A DNA stretch of 38,008 bases from CALBZH01 sp964538515 (lineage in GTDB: Bacteria > Desulfobacterota > Syntrophobacteria > Syntrophobacterales > Syntrophobacteraceae), in NCBI GenBank assembly GCA_964538515.1, contig CAZIEW010000057.1, forward strand, positions 1 through 38,008, given 5' to 3'. The notes below the pieces were generated by a model. It saw only the letters and a list, made by a program, of their open reading frames with translations. It was not told the DNA's origin and searched no databases. Positions 1 through 7,563 of the stretch are shown piece after piece. The translations under genes and the position numbers were made by a program. Each line of letters starts with the position of its first letter. The first letter of the stretch is position 1.

Positions 1-2
1 CA

Positions 3-254
3 AACGCACCTCTGGTTCCCCTGAGTCTGGCGTGTGATTCCTGCTGGCGCCTCAAAACTTGGGATCGAACCCTTATCCCGAAGCCGTTCTCTCGAATTGT
101 GATGGGCTTCGGCTCGCCGATCTGGATCCCCAAGGATTCGTCGTCGGAAGACCTGGAGACGTACCGGCTGGAGCTGCAGACAAGGCTGCTGGAGCTTACC
201 CGGGAGTGTGAGGCGGCCCTCGGTCTGACGGACAGTCAGGACCCGGCCGGATGA
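3..254 (+). CDS. C-terminal end of a DUF374/LPLAT-like acyltransferase (5' truncated by window edge)
   Basis: An open frame enters from the left edge and stops with TGA at 252-254, giving 83 residues. It includes SCWRLKTWDRTLIPKPFSRI followed by a GSPIWIPKD stretch and a charged C-terminal helix. The pattern W-R-L-K-x-W-D-R, then I-P-K-P-F-S-R, then a G-x-P-I strand is what I know from the C-terminal part of DUF374 proteins, lysophospholipid acyltransferase-like proteins linked to outer-membrane lipid biosynthesis. The catalytic HX4D part would lie upstream and is not visible. The next gene starts 41 bases later on the same strand, so they may be co-transcribed. The family call rests on this short tail only. 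Confidence 0.6.
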   Translation, partial: NAPLVPLSLACDSCWRLKTWDRTLIPKPFSRIVMGFGSPIWIPKDSSSEDLETYRLELQTRLLELTRECEAALGLTDSQDPAG

Positions 255-295
255 GTCGTTAAGGAATGCGATCTGAACTTCTGCAGGAGCACATC

Positions 296-1210
296 GTGAC
301 CAAGATTAGACGTTTATTCCGGTGGCTGGTCGTCCCTCTCGTCAGCTCCATCCTGGTCATTTCCCTAGAGGCCCATTCCGAATCCGGCACGTGGAAGGTT
401 CAACAACCGCACCATCCGGACCTCATCGCCATCTGGGGTGCTTCGGCAAGCCATGCCATGGCAGTGGGGCGAGGTGGCGTGTCCATGATGTGGGACGGCG
501 TATCATGGAAGCACCTTCCCACCGGGTGCACAAGCGATCTCTGGGGAATCTGGGGAAGCTCGCCGGAGAATGTCTTTGCAGTCGGCTCGGAGAGTACCAT
601 TCTCCATTTTGATGGAAGCACCTGGCGCCCTGTGGAAGTGGGCAAGGGCTTTTACTTTCTCGGCATCTGGGGGGCGGACCCGCAACATGTGCTCGCTGTG
701 GGAGCCGGTGGGACCATCCTCCATTACGACGGAAAGACCTGGAGCAGGATGGCTTCCGGCACGTCTTCGAGTCTATGGTCGGTTTGGGGCACCTCGCCCG
801 AGGATGTCTTCGCCGTTGGGGACAACGGAACCATCCTCCACTTTGACGGAGCGACGTGGACCCACATGAAGAGCGGGACGGAGTCACAGATCCTGAGCAT
901 CTGGGGCTTCTCTCCCAAAGACGTCCATGCGGTCGGAGCGAAGGGACTCTTGCTGCATTTCGATGGCCGGCAATGGACCCGCATTCCCACCGGGACGGTC
1001 GCGGACCTGTGGTCCGTTTGGGGTGGGTCAGCAGAAAACATCATTGCGGTCGGCACCCAAGGCACGATCCTTCATTCCAGGAATGGACAATGGGAGATCC
1101 TTCCGAGCGTGACATCGTCCCATCTTTATGCGGTTTGGGGAGTTGGCGGCAAGACGACCTTCGTCGTTGGTGCCGAAGCCACAATTCTTCTGAATGACTC
1201 CCAGCGATGA
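296..1210 (+). CDS. Exported seven-repeat beta-propeller-like protein
   Basis: The protein is about 304 residues: an N-terminal signal peptide or anchor (KIRRLFRWLV followed by a hydrophobic run ending near SLEAHS), then seven tandem repeats of about 39 residues. The repeat consensus is close to LWSVWGTSPEDVFAVG, then GTILHFDG and TW, and the seventh copy is cut short at the C-terminus. Seven such units suggest a seven-bladed propeller. No catalytic motif is visible, so a binding or scaffold role in the periplasm or outside the cell is inference. I chose GTG at 296 because AGGAG lies at 285-289 with good spacing. The in-frame ATG at 266 has its AAGGA directly abutting it and would add ten residues before the basic n-region of the signal peptide. 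It precedes rnpB by about 65 bases. Confidence 0.75.
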   Translation: MTKIRRLFRWLVVPLVSSILVISLEAHSESGTWKVQQPHHPDLIAIWGASASHAMAVGRGGVSMMWDGVSWKHLPTGCTSDLWGIWGSSPENVFAVGSESTILHFDGSTWRPVEVGKGFYFLGIWGADPQHVLAVGAGGTILHYDGKTWSRMASGTSSSLWSVWGTSPEDVFAVGDNGTILHFDGATWTHMKSGTESQILSIWGFSPKDVHAVGAKGLLLHFDGRQWTRIPTGTVADLWSVWGGSAENIIAVGTQGTILHSRNGQWEILPSVTSSHLYAVWGVGGKTTFVVGAEATILLNDSQR

Positions 1211-1236
1211 CGGACGTGGACCCATATTTCTGCTTC

Positions 1237-1265
1237 TTTATTTTTTCCCGGCTTGTCGGTATTAA
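1237..1265 (+). promoter_or_regulatory. Possible rnpB promoter (weak)
   Basis: TATTAA at 1260-1265 lies about 12 bases before the inferred 5' end of the RNase P RNA, the right place for a -10 box. The matching -35 position 17 bases upstream reads TTTATT, a poor match. Only the -10 box is moderately convincing. Confidence 0.3.
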
Positions 1266-1276
1266 TACAACCGGTG

Positions 1277-1670
1277 TCTGGAGTAGGACAGATGGTCGCG
1301 CGGAATCCGCGAGGATTCCGGGAGGAAAGTCCGGGCTCCGCAGGGCAGGATGCTGGGTAACGCCCAGTCTCGGCGACGAGGAGGAAAGTGCAACAGAAAG
1401 CAGACCGCCTCGCGGCCGGCGCGACGCCGGAAGCGCGGTAAGGGTGAAACGGTGAGGTAAGAGCTCACCAGTCCCGATGGTGACATCGGGAGCTAGGCAA
1501 ACCCCATCCGGAGCAAGACCGAATAGGAGAGCGTTTGAGGGCTGCCCGTCCGAGCTCTCGGGTAGGTTGCTAGAGCCTCACGGCAACGTGGGGTCCAGAG
1601 GAATGACCATCGCCTTTCGCCGTCTTTGGACGACGAGGGAGACAGAACCCGGCTTATGACCTGCTCCAGA
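1277..1670 (+). ncRNA. rnpB: RNase P RNA (bacterial type A)
   Basis: This is the catalytic RNA of RNase P, which trims the 5' leader of tRNA precursors. The near-universal core GGAGGAAAGTCCGGGCTCC lies at about 1320-1338. Further class A landmarks follow: GGGTAACGCCCAG near 1355, a GGTGAAACGGTGAGGTAAGAGC-like segment near 1441, and the conserved 3' segment ending in GACAGAACCCGGCTTA near 1641-1656. The ends are set by helix P1: TCTGGAGTAGG (1277-1287) pairs with CCTGCTCCAGA (1660-1670) with one G-U pair. About 394 nt is a normal size. It lies between the propeller gene and ispD, all on the plus strand. Confidence 0.95.
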
Positions 1671-1680
1671 TGCCTTTTTT
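1660..1680 (+). terminator. Intrinsic terminator formed from helix P1 of rnpB
   Basis: The 3' strand of P1 (1660-1670) extends with TGCC (1671-1674), which can pair with GGTG at 1273-1276 using two wobble pairs, and is followed directly by six T residues at 1675-1680. A GC-rich helix ending in a T run fits intrinsic termination, except that the 5' arm is about 390 nt upstream. Whether P1 itself or a local stem drives release is not resolved. Confidence 0.45.
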
Positions 1681-1704
1681 CAATGGCCACAGTGAGAGAA
1701 ATCC

Positions 1705-2430
1705 ATGTCCATCACTTACGCAGTTGTGCCCGCCGCCGGCCGAGGCCTCCGCATGGGAGGCAGACGGCCCAAACAGTTTCTCGAGCTCTGCGGCAAGCCC
1801 ATCTTGGATCATACGTTGACGACTTTGACGCGCGTATCCTTCCTGTCGGGTATCCAGTTGGTGGTGCCGGAAGACTTTGTCGAACCGGTACGGGAGCTGG
1901 TGAGACGCGGTCAAGTCGAGGGCAGGTTTGGCTCTTCCGACAGGAGCGGTTTTCCGATCGAGGTTGCGGCAGGGGGTGCGGAGCGGCAAGACAGTGTTTT
2001 CAATGGGCTCAAGCTGTTGCCGAAGGAGTGCGAATGGGTGGTGATTCACGACGGTGTGCGCCCTTTCGCCAGCCTGATGCTGTTCGAAAGGACGTGGTCC
2101 GCAGCCCATGAGACCGGTGCCGCGATCGCAGCGATTCCATGCACGGATACCGTCAAGCGCGTTGACGGCCTTCGCGTCGTCGATACGCTGCCCCGGGAAG
2201 CCATCTGGCTCATCCAAACGCCGCAGATCTTCCGCAAAGACGTTTTGATGCGGGCTTACGAAACCGCCAGGGAAAAAGGCTGGATTGGAACTGATGACGC
2301 CTCTTTCGTGGAGAGGCTCGCCATTTCAGTCGCGGTTGCCATGGGTGAGCGGACGAACATCAAGGTCACGACACCGGAAGACCTGGAATGGGGGAAGCAT
2401 TTCTTGCGACGATCGCAGGTTCGGCATTGA
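1705..2430 (+). CDS. ispD: 2-C-methyl-D-erythritol 4-phosphate cytidylyltransferase
   Basis: IspD transfers CMP from CTP to methylerythritol phosphate, the third step of the cytosolic non-mevalonate isoprenoid pathway. The 241-residue length is normal. The N-terminal nucleotide-binding signature is visible as AVVPAAGRGLRMG followed by RPKQFLELCGKP. The middle holds AAGGAERQDSVFNGL and VVIHDGVRPF, and the C-terminal part has DDASFVER before the KVTTPEDL segment, all typical of IspD. ATG at 1705 lies about 25 bases after the rnpB T run, preceded by a modest GAGAG-like site. ispF follows after 19 bases, the common ispD-ispF pairing, so the two are presumably co-transcribed. Confidence 0.96.
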   Translation: MSITYAVVPAAGRGLRMGGRRPKQFLELCGKPILDHTLTTLTRVSFLSGIQLVVPEDFVEPVRELVRRGQVEGRFGSSDRSGFPIEVAAGGAERQDSVFNGLKLLPKECEWVVIHDGVRPFASLMLFERTWSAAHETGAAIAAIPCTDTVKRVDGLRVVDTLPREAIWLIQTPQIFRKDVLMRAYETAREKGWIGTDDASFVERLAISVAVAMGERTNIKVTTPEDLEWGKHFLRRSQVRH

Positions 2431-2449
2431 CACACGGGATCACCTGGAC

Positions 2450-2926
2450 ATGCGTATAGGCTTTGGCTACGATGTACACGCCTTTGTGGAGGGGCGGGCG
2501 CTGGTGCTGGGCGGCGTCACGATCCCCCACACCCAAGGTCTCCTGGGACACTCGGACGCGGATGTGCTGCTGCACGCCATAAGCGATGCCCTGCTCGGGG
2601 CCGCCGCCCTCGGCGACATCGGTCGTCACTTTCCGGATTCTGACCCCACCTATGAGGGGATATCAAGCCTCATTCTTCTTGAGCGGGTGATGAACATCCT
2701 GCGCTCAGCCGGTTACACCGTCTCAAACGTCGACAGTACGCTGGTTCTCCAAAGACCGCGACTGGCCCCCTTCGTACCCCGGATGACCGAGGAGATCAGT
2801 CGTGCCATGGGACTTCCAGTTTCCCGCGTAAGCGTAAAGGCAACGACGACTGAGAAGCTGGGCTTCACGGGCCGGGAGGAAGGCATTGCCGCTTATGCGG
2901 TTGTACTGATCGAGGAGGTCACATAG
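2450..2926 (+). CDS. ispF: 2-C-methyl-D-erythritol 2,4-cyclodiphosphate synthase
   Basis: IspF cyclises CDP-methylerythritol 2-phosphate to the 2,4-cyclodiphosphate with release of CMP, and works as a trimer with a metal at each active site. The 158-residue protein starts MRIGFGYDVHAF, with the metal-binding Asp8 and His10, followed by LLGHSDADVLLHAI containing the third ligand His. ALGDIGRHFPD and the C-terminal TTTEKLGFTGREEGI complete the family signature. An open frame continues 55 codons upstream, but ATG at 2450 matches the invariant N-terminus, and the extension overlaps ispD in another frame. A structured 72-base gap separates it from cysS. Confidence 0.96.
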   Translation: MRIGFGYDVHAFVEGRALVLGGVTIPHTQGLLGHSDADVLLHAISDALLGAAALGDIGRHFPDSDPTYEGISSLILLERVMNILRSAGYTVSNVDSTLVLQRPRLAPFVPRMTEEISRAMGLPVSRVSVKATTTEKLGFTGREEGIAAYAVVLIEEVT

Positions 2927-2972
2927 GCCCCCGATGTGGGGGCGCCGGAATTACCGCCCCACGGTTTCCGGC
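2927..2972 (+). other. Two consecutive hairpins between ispF and cysS
   Basis: GCCCCC (2927-2932) pairs with GGGGGC (2938-2943) around a five-base loop, starting two bases after the ispF stop. GCCGGAA (2944-2950) pairs with TTCCGGC (2966-2972), and inside it ACCG (2953-2956) pairs with CGGT (2962-2965), leaving only a TT bulge and a CCCCA loop. No T run follows either stem, so this is not an obvious intrinsic terminator. The second stem ends about ten bases before the cysS ribosome-binding site. Confidence 0.6.
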
Positions 2973-2998
2973 TGTATCACCCAGGAGAAACAACGCTC

Positions 2999-4483
2999 AT
3001 GACATTGCTGGTCTACAACACGCTTTCAAAAGCCAAGGAAGAGTTCATCCCGGCGGAGCCCGGAAAGGTCCGCCTCTACGTCTGCGGCGTGACGGTCTAC
3101 GATCAGTGCCATATCGGACACGCCCGCTCAGCCATCGTGTTCGACGTGATCTACCGCTACTTCCTGCATTGCGGGTACGAGGTCACATACGTTCGCAACT
3201 TCACGGATATCGACGATAAGATCATTCGTCGTGCCAATGAGCAGCAAACCGACTATCGGACCATCGCGGATCGCTACATCGCAGAGTTCTACCAGGACAT
3301 GGACGCCCTCGGAGTGCTCCGCCCCACCCTCGAGCCGCTTGCGACCGACAACATCCCCGACATGATCATGATCATCCAGCGATTGATGGACCGGGGCATC
3401 GCCTACCAGTCGGGCACCGACGTGTATTTCGAGGTGGAACGGTTCCAAGGCTACGGGAAGCTCTCCGGACGCCAGCTTGAAGACATGATGGCGGGAGCGC
3501 GCGTGGAGGTGGACGCCAACAAGCGCAACCCGCTCGACTTTGTCCTCTGGAAAGGGAGCAAGCCCGGAGAGCCCGCTTGGGAAAGCCCCTGGGGGCCAGG
3601 GCGTCCCGGCTGGCATATCGAATGCTCGGCCATGGGACACCGCTTCCTGGGTGTCGCCTTCGACATTCACGGGGGAGGCAAGGACCTCATCTTTCCACAC
3701 CACGAAAACGAGATCGCTCAGAGTGAGGCCGCCTTCGACGCCCCGTTTGTCCGCTACTGGCTTCACAACGGATTCGTGAACATCAACAACGAGAAGATGT
3801 CCAAATCCCTCGGGAACTTCTTCACGATTCGCGACGTTTTGGAGAAGGTACACCCTGAGGCGCTGCGGCTGTTTGTCATCAGCAAGCACTACCGGAGTCC
3901 CGTCGATTTTTCGGATGAAACGGTTGCCGAGGCAGAGCGTGGCCTTGAACGGCTCTATGGAACGCTGGGAGCGGTAGAGGAGCGCACTCCCGAAACCGTC
4001 GACACGGGCCTACCCGATAAGCAGCTTCAAAGCCAGGATGCCGAGCTGTGGCAGGAGATTCATGACTTCCCGGGGGCTTTCAAGGAAGCCATGGAAAACG
4101 ATTTCAACACCGCCCAGGCCATCGGGCGCCTGTTCAGCCTGCAACGGAGCTTGCAGCGGTTTCTAGACCGATTCGGTCAGAAAAAGCTAAAAGGGCCGGC
4201 GGCCGCTCTCGCCCGGCAGGCCGCTTCCTGCCTCCAGACGTATGCCGGCGTCTTGGGCTTGCTCGTGCGCACCCCCGCCAGTTTCATGGAGGAGCAGCGC
4301 AAGCTCAAGCTTAAGAGCAAAAGCATTCGGGAAGAGGACGTGATACGTCTGATCGAGCAGCGGAACGTGGCTCGGCAGCAGAAAGACTTCGACGAGGCGG
4401 ATCGGCTTCGTGGTGAGCTCGAACGGATGTCCATCCAGATCGAAGACTCGCCTCAGGGCACTCGCTGGCGGGTTGTGGGTTGA
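2999..4483 (+). CDS. cysS: Cysteinyl-tRNA synthetase
   Basis: CysRS charges tRNA-Cys in the cytosol. The 494-residue class I enzyme shows the zinc-site cysteine in YVCGVTVYD, the HIGH motif in GHIGHARSAIVFD-like sequence near residues 37-46, WHIECSAMG and HHENEIAQSEA in the middle (zinc and substrate site), and the KMSKSLGN loop near residue 265. The C-terminal DALR-type region ends RRGELERMSIQIEDSPQGTRW-like. I chose ATG at 2999 because AGGAGA at 2983-2988 is well placed and the protein then starts MTLLVYNTL, as the family does. An upstream in-frame start at 2936 would add 21 residues encoded by the hairpin region. cysC follows within 13 bases. Confidence 0.96.
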   Translation: MTLLVYNTLSKAKEEFIPAEPGKVRLYVCGVTVYDQCHIGHARSAIVFDVIYRYFLHCGYEVTYVRNFTDIDDKIIRRANEQQTDYRTIADRYIAEFYQDMDALGVLRPTLEPLATDNIPDMIMIIQRLMDRGIAYQSGTDVYFEVERFQGYGKLSGRQLEDMMAGARVEVDANKRNPLDFVLWKGSKPGEPAWESPWGPGRPGWHIECSAMGHRFLGVAFDIHGGGKDLIFPHHENEIAQSEAAFDAPFVRYWLHNGFVNINNEKMSKSLGNFFTIRDVLEKVHPEALRLFVISKHYRSPVDFSDETVAEAERGLERLYGTLGAVEERTPETVDTGLPDKQLQSQDAELWQEIHDFPGAFKEAMENDFNTAQAIGRLFSLQRSLQRFLDRFGQKKLKGPAAALARQAASCLQTYAGVLGLLVRTPASFMEEQRKLKLKSKSIREEDVIRLIEQRNVARQQKDFDEADRLRGELERMSIQIEDSPQGTRWRVVG

Positions 4484-4495
4484 GAGACGCTCCCT

Positions 4496-5185
4496 GTGGA
4501 CAGCGCAGCATCGAAAGATCGGATGGTTAGAATGACTCAATCGGAAGAGCACGTGAATATTCATCCCTACGAATCGATCATCAAGTGCAGTGACCGTTAT
4601 GTTCTGAACGGGCATCGCAGCGCTCTGCTCTGGTTTACCGGCCTTTCCGGCAGCGGGAAATCGACGCTGGCGCACGCCGTTGAAGCCCGCTTGTTCAAGC
4701 TTGGAGTGCGCAGCTATGTCCTCGACGGAGACAATGTCCGGTGCGGCCTCAATAAAGACTTGGGGCTCAGTCCCGAGGACCGAAAGGAAAACATCCGCCG
4801 GATTGCCGAGGTGTCCAAGCTCATGGTGGACGCCGGCCTCCTGGTGTTTGCCGCCTTCATCGCCCCCTATCGCGAAAGCCGTGAATTCGTGAGAATGCTC
4901 ATGGCCGACTGGCCGTACTTCGAGTGCTACGTGCGGTGCTCTCTGGCCGTGTGTGAGCAGCGCGACCCCAAAGGGCTCTACAGGAAGGCGCGCCGAGGTG
5001 AGATCAAGAACATGACGGGGCTTTCGGACCCTTACGAGGAGCCCGAATCACCCGCCCTTGTTGTCGATACGGACTATCTGACCCTTGAAGAATCGGTCGA
5101 GCAGGTGATCGACTTTCTCATTGACCGAAGGATCGTGTACTCCAGTTGCGAGCCCCTTGAAGCGCATCATCCAGAAAGGCAATGA
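4496..5185 (+). CDS. cysC: Adenylylsulfate (APS) kinase
   Basis: CysC phosphorylates adenosine 5'-phosphosulfate at the 3' position to make PAPS. The P-loop GLSGSGKST is at residues 49-57 of the longest form, followed by LDGDNVRCGLNKDLGLS and the RKENIRR segment. The C-terminal half holds RDPKGLYRKARRGEIKNMTG and the DPYEEPESP loop, all standard for CysC. Length is 229 residues from GTG at 4496. ATG at 4523 or 4532 is equally possible, since none has a strong ribosome-binding site. The last 68 bases overlap the 3' end of the oppositely oriented hydrolase gene. Placement after cysS groups two sulfur-related functions. Confidence 0.93.
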   Translation: MDSAASKDRMVRMTQSEEHVNIHPYESIIKCSDRYVLNGHRSALLWFTGLSGSGKSTLAHAVEARLFKLGVRSYVLDGDNVRCGLNKDLGLSPEDRKENIRRIAEVSKLMVDAGLLVFAAFIAPYRESREFVRMLMADWPYFECYVRCSLAVCEQRDPKGLYRKARRGEIKNMTGLSDPYEEPESPALVVDTDYLTLEESVEQVIDFLIDRRIVYSSCEPLEAHHPERQ

Positions 5186-6011
5186 CTCGTCTTGCGGTTC
5201 GGGCGTGGTAAAGCATTGAAACGTGACTGATCGGCCCGGTCTCGTGGTAGGTCCACTCACCTCCCCGCACGCGGAGGGCCTCGTTGGGCAGTACCATGTT
5301 GTCGACGGGCGACACTACGGCGAGACAAGGCAGGGAGGCCGGCAGGAAGCCGCGCTCCATCGTGTCGATCACGTCGCCGCGAAACAGCAGGCTGCGTCCA
5401 AGCGCTCCGAGCGCAAGAGCCGCCAGCTTGGAGCCCTGATGAGGTGAGCCCAACGTCACTAGGGCGGCGATTCGGTGCCGGTTCTCAGGCTGCTGCGCGC
5501 AGGCTCTTCCCAACAGTCCTCCCAGGCTGTGCCCGATCACGACCACCGGCTGTCCCGCCTTCGAGCAGAGCTCATCAATCGCTCGGGAAAGATCCCCCGT
5601 CAAGTCGTCGAACGAGCGCCCCCAGCTGCTGAATCCAAACGTGGCGACATCTCGGTAACCGCCCCGTCGAAGCCACCCATGGTACAGGAGCCAAGCACCT
5701 GAATTGTGGTACAGACCGTGAACGAGAAGCACCGGAGGTCGATGGCCAGTCCAGGTTGCAGGTTTTTTTCGTCGGCCTATCCAACCGAACGGGAAGGTCA
5801 GAATCACGATGGCAACGGCCACCACTCCCGAGAGCATGCCGCGCAGGACCCACAGGGCAGGATGGCCCCCCGAAAGCTCCGCAAGCCTTGCCCGATGGGG
5901 CCCGTTGACCGTCTCATACCAATAAAACGCATATGTGAGAGCCACAAACGGTATGCCGAGGACAACGGGCAACAAGACCGCAGCCGTTAGAAATTCAATC
6001 ATTAGCCCCAT
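5118..6011 (-). CDS. Membrane-anchored alpha/beta hydrolase, lipase-like
   Basis: The 297-residue protein opens with two predicted membrane segments (about residues 5-30 and 52-75), followed by an alpha/beta-hydrolase domain. PVLLVHGLYHNSGAW is the oxyanion-hole strand-loop and VVIGHSLGGLLGRA carries the nucleophile serine. SPVDNMVLP and ISHVSMLYH are in the right places for the acid and histidine. This resembles triacylglycerol lipase or esterase-like proteins (PGAP1/LipA type), but the substrate cannot be told. The start at 6011 has AAAGGTGC just before it; a second ATG three codons in is possible. It is the last gene of a probable three-gene minus-strand unit behind the deaminase and HAD genes. 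Confidence 0.8.
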   Translation of the reverse strand: MGLMIEFLTAAVLLPVVLGIPFVALTYAFYWYETVNGPHRARLAELSGGHPALWVLRGMLSGVVAVAIVILTFPFGWIGRRKKPATWTGHRPPVLLVHGLYHNSGAWLLYHGWLRRGGYRDVATFGFSSWGRSFDDLTGDLSRAIDELCSKAGQPVVVIGHSLGGLLGRACAQQPENRHRIAALVTLGSPHQGSKLAALALGALGRSLLFRGDVIDTMERGFLPASLPCLAVVSPVDNMVLPNEALRVRGGEWTYHETGPISHVSMLYHARTARRVIAFLDDALQGARNWSTRSFGQ

Positions 6012-6038
6012 GCACCTTTCACCCCAAGTCGTGCCAAT

Positions 6039-6746
6039 TCAGTCGGAAGGGGAATCGACTCCCTGCTCGTTCAAGAACAGCGGTCTCAGCTCTGCTAGAT
6101 CCGCAGCCGCCCAGGTGGGTGGAGGGACTTCCCCGCGGAGGACCTGAGCGAGCGTCTCCCGCTCCCTCTCCGGTCGCACCAGGAGCCACGCGGCTTTCAT
6201 CCCCAGCTCGAGTGCTGGAGCCACATCCAGCTCGTAGCTGTCCCCGACCATCCAACACTGCGACGGTTTCAGCGCGCTTGCTGCCAACGCCCGGGCAAAC
6301 AGCCCCTTGGTCGGCTTCTTCTCCCGGACCTCGTAACTCAACAGCCAATCGTCGATCAGGTCCGCCATGCGTCCGCAGGAGCGGCGAAACCCCAGCATGA
6401 AAGGATGCCACGTGTTGGAAATCACCCCGACGCGCCATCCTCGCTGCCTGAGCTGCTCGAGCAATTCAGCGGCCCCCGGCAGGATGTGCACCGCCTTTTC
6501 CTGCTCGCGCCACAGGGAGCGAACGGCTCCCTCGATCTCTTGCCGTGTGTGAGAGGCCAGAATCGGGTCGAGCGCGTCCGCGAGGGCATCCGGACTTAGA
6601 GCCGGAGCGGTCATAACGACTCTTCCGACCCGTTTGACCTCCTTTTCGGATAGATTCAGCCGGGCTCCAAGAATGCGGCGGACCGATTCGCTCAAGCCCG
6701 TTGCAAGGGTGTTCCCCAGATCGAAGTAAACGGCCCCGCAGCTCAC
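6039..6746 (-). CDS. HAD-superfamily phosphatase-like hydrolase
   Basis: A 235-residue haloacid-dehalogenase-fold protein. Motif I is FDLGNTLA, motif II is VISNTW, the motif III lysine lies in KKPTKGLFARAL, and motif IV is GDSYELDVAPALELGM. A helical cap of about 70 residues follows motif I, so it is subfamily I. The second acidic position of motif I is Gly (D-L-G instead of D-x-D), seen also in glucose-1-phosphatase-like HADs such as YihX. The substrate is unknown. It starts 10 bases after the dCMP deaminase stop and ends 27 bases before the hydrolase start, so a nucleotide-related phosphatase role is possible but is only inferred from context. Confidence 0.8.
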   Translation of the reverse strand: MSCGAVYFDLGNTLATGLSESVRRILGARLNLSEKEVKRVGRVVMTAPALSPDALADALDPILASHTRQEIEGAVRSLWREQEKAVHILPGAAELLEQLRQRGWRVGVISNTWHPFMLGFRRSCGRMADLIDDWLLSYEVREKKPTKGLFARALAASALKPSQCWMVGDSYELDVAPALELGMKAAWLLVRPERERETLAQVLRGEVPPPTWAAADLAELRPLFLNEQGVDSPSD

Positions 6747-6756
6747 ATCCGGCCTT

Positions 6757-7347
6757 TCAGATATTCAGAAAGTCAGTCGCATCGGTCCTGCGCCGTGACG
6801 TGATCTTGTCGATATCTCTCAGGATGTACTCATAGGTGGCAGGGGAGATGATCAGCTGCTCGTACGTCAGGATCCCGGCTTCGTGCACAGCGCTTCGCCA
6901 GAATGCGTCCCGTTCGGGAGTGCTCGATTCGTAGACGTGCTCGTAGTAGACCGCGCGGATTCGGGAGGTCGCAATCAGCTTCAAGCAGATGTAGCAGGGC
7001 GCGAGCGTGGTGTAGAGGGTTGCCCCATCGATTGCGGTCCCGTAGCGAGCGGCTTGGGCAATTGCATTCGCTTCAGCGTGGGATGCTTTGCAGTAGTTGT
7101 ACTTGTCCACGTCCGCAACACCACTTGCCCGTCGGTAACAGAAGGGATTCCCGTCGATGTCCGGCTGGTCGATGCAGTGGGACGCACCGGGCATGGCCCC
7201 ATTGTACCCCGTGGCCAAAATGTGGTTGTTCTTGACAATGACGGCTCCCGTCGGCCGCGAATTACAGGTGGAGCGACTGCTGACGATTTTTGCGATGAGC
7301 ATGAAGTACTCATGCCAGCTGGGGCGGAGTCTTGGTGTATTTTTCAT
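6757..7347 (-). CDS. Deoxycytidylate (dCMP) deaminase family protein
   Basis: A 196-residue zinc deaminase of the ComEB/dCMP deaminase type, which converts dCMP to dUMP for thymidylate synthesis. The N-terminal WHEYFMLIAKIVSSRSTC and TGAVIVKNNHILATGYNG segments are typical. The catalytic HAE motif lies in SHAEANAIAQ and the PCxxC zinc motif in LAPCYICLKLI. Extra Cys and His in ASHCIDQ and FCYRR may form the second zinc site seen in some dCMP deaminases. It is the first gene of a minus-strand unit and is divergent from the glycosyltransferase gene. The region between them carries inverted repeats and a promoter pointing the other way. Confidence 0.9.
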   Translation of the reverse strand: MKNTPRLRPSWHEYFMLIAKIVSSRSTCNSRPTGAVIVKNNHILATGYNGAMPGASHCIDQPDIDGNPFCYRRASGVADVDKYNYCKASHAEANAIAQAARYGTAIDGATLYTTLAPCYICLKLIATSRIRAVYYEHVYESSTPERDAFWRSAVHEAGILTYEQLIISPATYEYILRDIDKITSRRRTDATDFLNI

Positions 7348-7365
7348 TCCCTCGTCCGGTTTGAC

Positions 7366-7436
7366 CTTCGGCCTCTTTCGGCCAGTATGGCCGAAGACAA
7401 ATGGCCAGATTCCCTTCAGCGGGCCCCCTTCGGGGG
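7366..7436. repeat. Nested inverted repeats between dCMP deaminase and glycosyltransferase genes
   Basis: CTTCGGCC (7366-7373) is the reverse complement of GGCCGAAG (7389-7396). Within it CGGCCA (7379-7384) pairs with TGGCCG (7388-7393) around GTA, giving two alternative stems. CCCCC (7424-7428) and GGGGG (7432-7436) form a tight TTC-loop hairpin upstream of the plus-strand promoter. These could be operators or terminators of stray transcription; nothing decides between them. Confidence 0.45.
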
Positions 7437-7447
7437 TGTTCCCCTGT

Positions 7448-7476
7448 TTGACTGGCCCGATTCCTTACCCTATATT
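7448..7476 (+). promoter_or_regulatory. Sigma-70-type promoter for the glycosyltransferase gene
   Basis: TTGACT at 7448-7453 and TATATT at 7471-7476 are separated by exactly 17 bases. Transcription would start near 7483, about 80 bases before the chosen start codon at 7564. This is a good consensus match in a GC-rich background. Confidence 0.6.
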
Positions 7477-7563
7477 TCGGTGGCGTCGAGCCCTCCACAT
7501 TGCCACATCCGAGCCGGCCATCGGGCGGGAGGCCGCTCTTGCTCCTTCAGAAAGGTGATCAGC

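Noticed and set aside
6883..7563. Upstream extension of the glycosyltransferase frame
   Set aside because: It is antisense to the dCMP deaminase gene. The GTG at 7564 has a strong ribosome-binding site and a promoter at 7448-7476 that lies inside the extension.
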